DNA from: Phlebopus portentosus
Lineage: Eukaryota; Basidiomycota; Agaricomycetes; Boletales; Boletinellaceae
Assembly (NCBI GenBank): GCA_037892935.1
Contig: JAYXKI010000002.1
Location: forward strand, 62,001-126,000
DNA length: 64,000 nucleotides
Direction: 5' to 3'
This document shows, piece by piece, positions 62,738-64,000 of the stretch (positions within the stretch are counted from its first letter, which is position 1; each line of letters begins with the position of its first letter). The notes under the pieces were generated by a model that saw nothing but the letters and a program-made list of their open reading frames with translations, made no database searches and was not told the DNA's origin. The position numbers and the translations under genes are program-made.

Positions 62738-64000
62738 TAATGCGATGTATGCTCTAGACTAACTTGATTATCCTTCGAGCTCAGCGTTCAAACAGTTCAA
62801 ACAGTTTCTATTCCCTCGCTGGCCTTGCACATCTCGACCCACACGTCTAATATTTTCAATATCTCTACGTCACGAGTTGATAAGGATTTAAAATAGATTT
62901 CAACGAAGATTCTATTTCGTTCGTATGCTGAATGAGCATATATCGACTGTTTGGTTCCGCGACTATTACCGCTGAATATATGACGTTATCCCGAGGCACC
63001 GAAAGATGATCTCTGGATGCGGGTCTGGACCTACAAGCTTAATCAAACTCTGATCGCCTCCTATTGGTGGAGCCTGCGTCCAGAGCTGCGGTCTAGGCCC
63101 TTCAGCGGCACAGATGCTTTGGCAGCTTGGACGTACATATACCTCTTTGGTAACATATCTTATTTTCAGCAGAATCGAACCACGTTTTGTATCATACTAC
63201 GTAATCATCACAGAAAACCTTTTGTTCGTCTTATCTTCCTTTGTGTCTGGGGATTGCGTACACCACGAATACGACACGCGAGGGTCTCCCTGAGAGGAAT
63301 GGCTTGAGATCAGAAGCCCGAACACTTTTCTTTTTCCCCACAGGTCTAGTCTGGGTCCTAGTCTGGGTCCGGAGAATACGTCTTTGCCTTTCGCAGAAAT
63401 TTGGAGCGGTACCATCAATAAGAAGCCCTCAGATTATGCCATTCCAAGGTGTTCCTCCTCTTTTGGTCATGAACCAAATCTTGGTGCTTATTTCTCTGGG
63501 CAGTGGTGCAACCGAACTAGCTCTAAGACGGCACTGCTGACTACGACGTAACCCGGCTCAATATCATGGTCGTATTCTCAGTCCTGCCGTGGCAGATTAC
63601 ACCACCTTCAGCTTGGCCCTGGACCTGACTAATTGGATGACCGCAAACAGGCTTGCCAATAACATACACCACGACTCTTCACGTTCAGTCGTGAAAATCG
63701 TGCAACATGCCAACAGTGGTGCGTGTTATTTCCAAAGCCTGCTCAAACTGATAGAACTTGAATGTATGCCTAATAATCCTCTTGGAATCTTTGCATTTTC
63801 TAGCGACATGCATCCATCCTACGCAAACGATACAGGAGAATGTACTATGAATAGATAACACTACGTCATTATGATCGTGGAGCTTCAAACGTTATTCCAG
63901 CGGTCTATCAGGAGGTCTAGACCGTGCATGTTATAGCCTGTTATAACAAATGGTTTAGTTTACAATAATTTGCACCACAGGCGCTTAAATGCTCCAATTA
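62738..64000. other. Right-edge region without a supported gene
   Basis: Several plus-strand open frames (63017-63307, 63241-63540, 63589-63858) have no recognisable motif, and two lack an ATG start. A small direct repeat of TTCAAACAG occurs near 62785-62805, and a doubled TAGTCTGGGTCC at 63349-63372. A gene continuing past the edge cannot be excluded. Confidence 0.35.

Noticed and set aside
63349..63372. Doubled 12-base TAGTCTGGGTCC
   Set aside because: Two short copies only, with no link to a gene or element; likely a chance slippage product.

Overview
This window is nuclear DNA from a filamentous basidiomycete, most likely an Agaricomycete. The evidence is dense short GT-AG introns (about 50-90 nt), a fungus-specific elongation factor 3 gene, Zn2Cys6 regulators, F-box-like proteins, and a tandem family of DUF6533-type seven-helix proteins that is characteristic of mushrooms. 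There is no sign of a bacterial operon, CRISPR array or recognised transposase.

Layout. A partial F-box-like gene runs off the left edge (1-988, minus). Two small GTPase genes follow in tandem on the plus strand: CDC42 (2036-2844) and a Rab11/Ypt3 type Rab (4001-5138). Next come an NmrA-like Rossmann-fold protein (5966-7444, plus) and an amino acid permease (7766-10003, minus). From 11 to 21 kb is an unstable block: two DUF6533 paralogues, a third that is truncated and stop-interrupted, and two dead carboxymuconolactone decarboxylase (CMD/AhpD)-like copies on either side of an apparently healthy DUF202 membrane protein gene. An ABCG (Adp1-like) transporter (21756-25139, minus) diverges from EMC4 (25411-26218, plus). 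Then there is an F-box-like gene broken by one in-frame TAA, a poorly resolved decaying region (28.5-29.6 kb), and a Zn2Cys6 transcription factor (31144-34617, minus).

From 37 to 62.7 kb the window is mostly housekeeping genes: adenylate kinase, elongation factor 3, V-ATPase subunit a, a small unknown protein, a roughly 7-kb intersectin/Pan1-type endocytic scaffold (EH, proline-rich, SH3, RhoGEF, PH), an ITFG1/TIP-like FG-GAP membrane protein, a zinc alcohol dehydrogenase, a spartin/senescence-domain protein, and a very compact Zn2Cys6 protein (61933-62737). The last 1.3 kb has no gene I can support.

How the genes relate. CDC42, Rab11, the intersectin-like RhoGEF scaffold, V-ATPase subunit a and EMC4 all act in polarity, endocytosis, secretion or membrane biogenesis, but nothing suggests co-regulation. 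The most distinctive points are: (i) the scaffold carries Pan1-style LxxQxTG repeats and an acidic DDEDW motif together with intersectin-style SH3-DH-PH; (ii) three genes use micro-exons of 5, 5 and 13 nt whose inclusion restores conserved protein sequence; (iii) a gene graveyard at 16-21 kb; (iv) a 21-bp perfect terminal-inverted-repeat element at 36.0-36.2 kb; and (v) a recurring error pattern, in which five apparent frameshifts are each repaired by one extra C or G, mostly in C/G runs. Pattern (v) suggests base-calling deletions rather than biology. No clear novel multi-gene system was found. Exon coordinates were read by eye from splice signals and conserved protein sequence.
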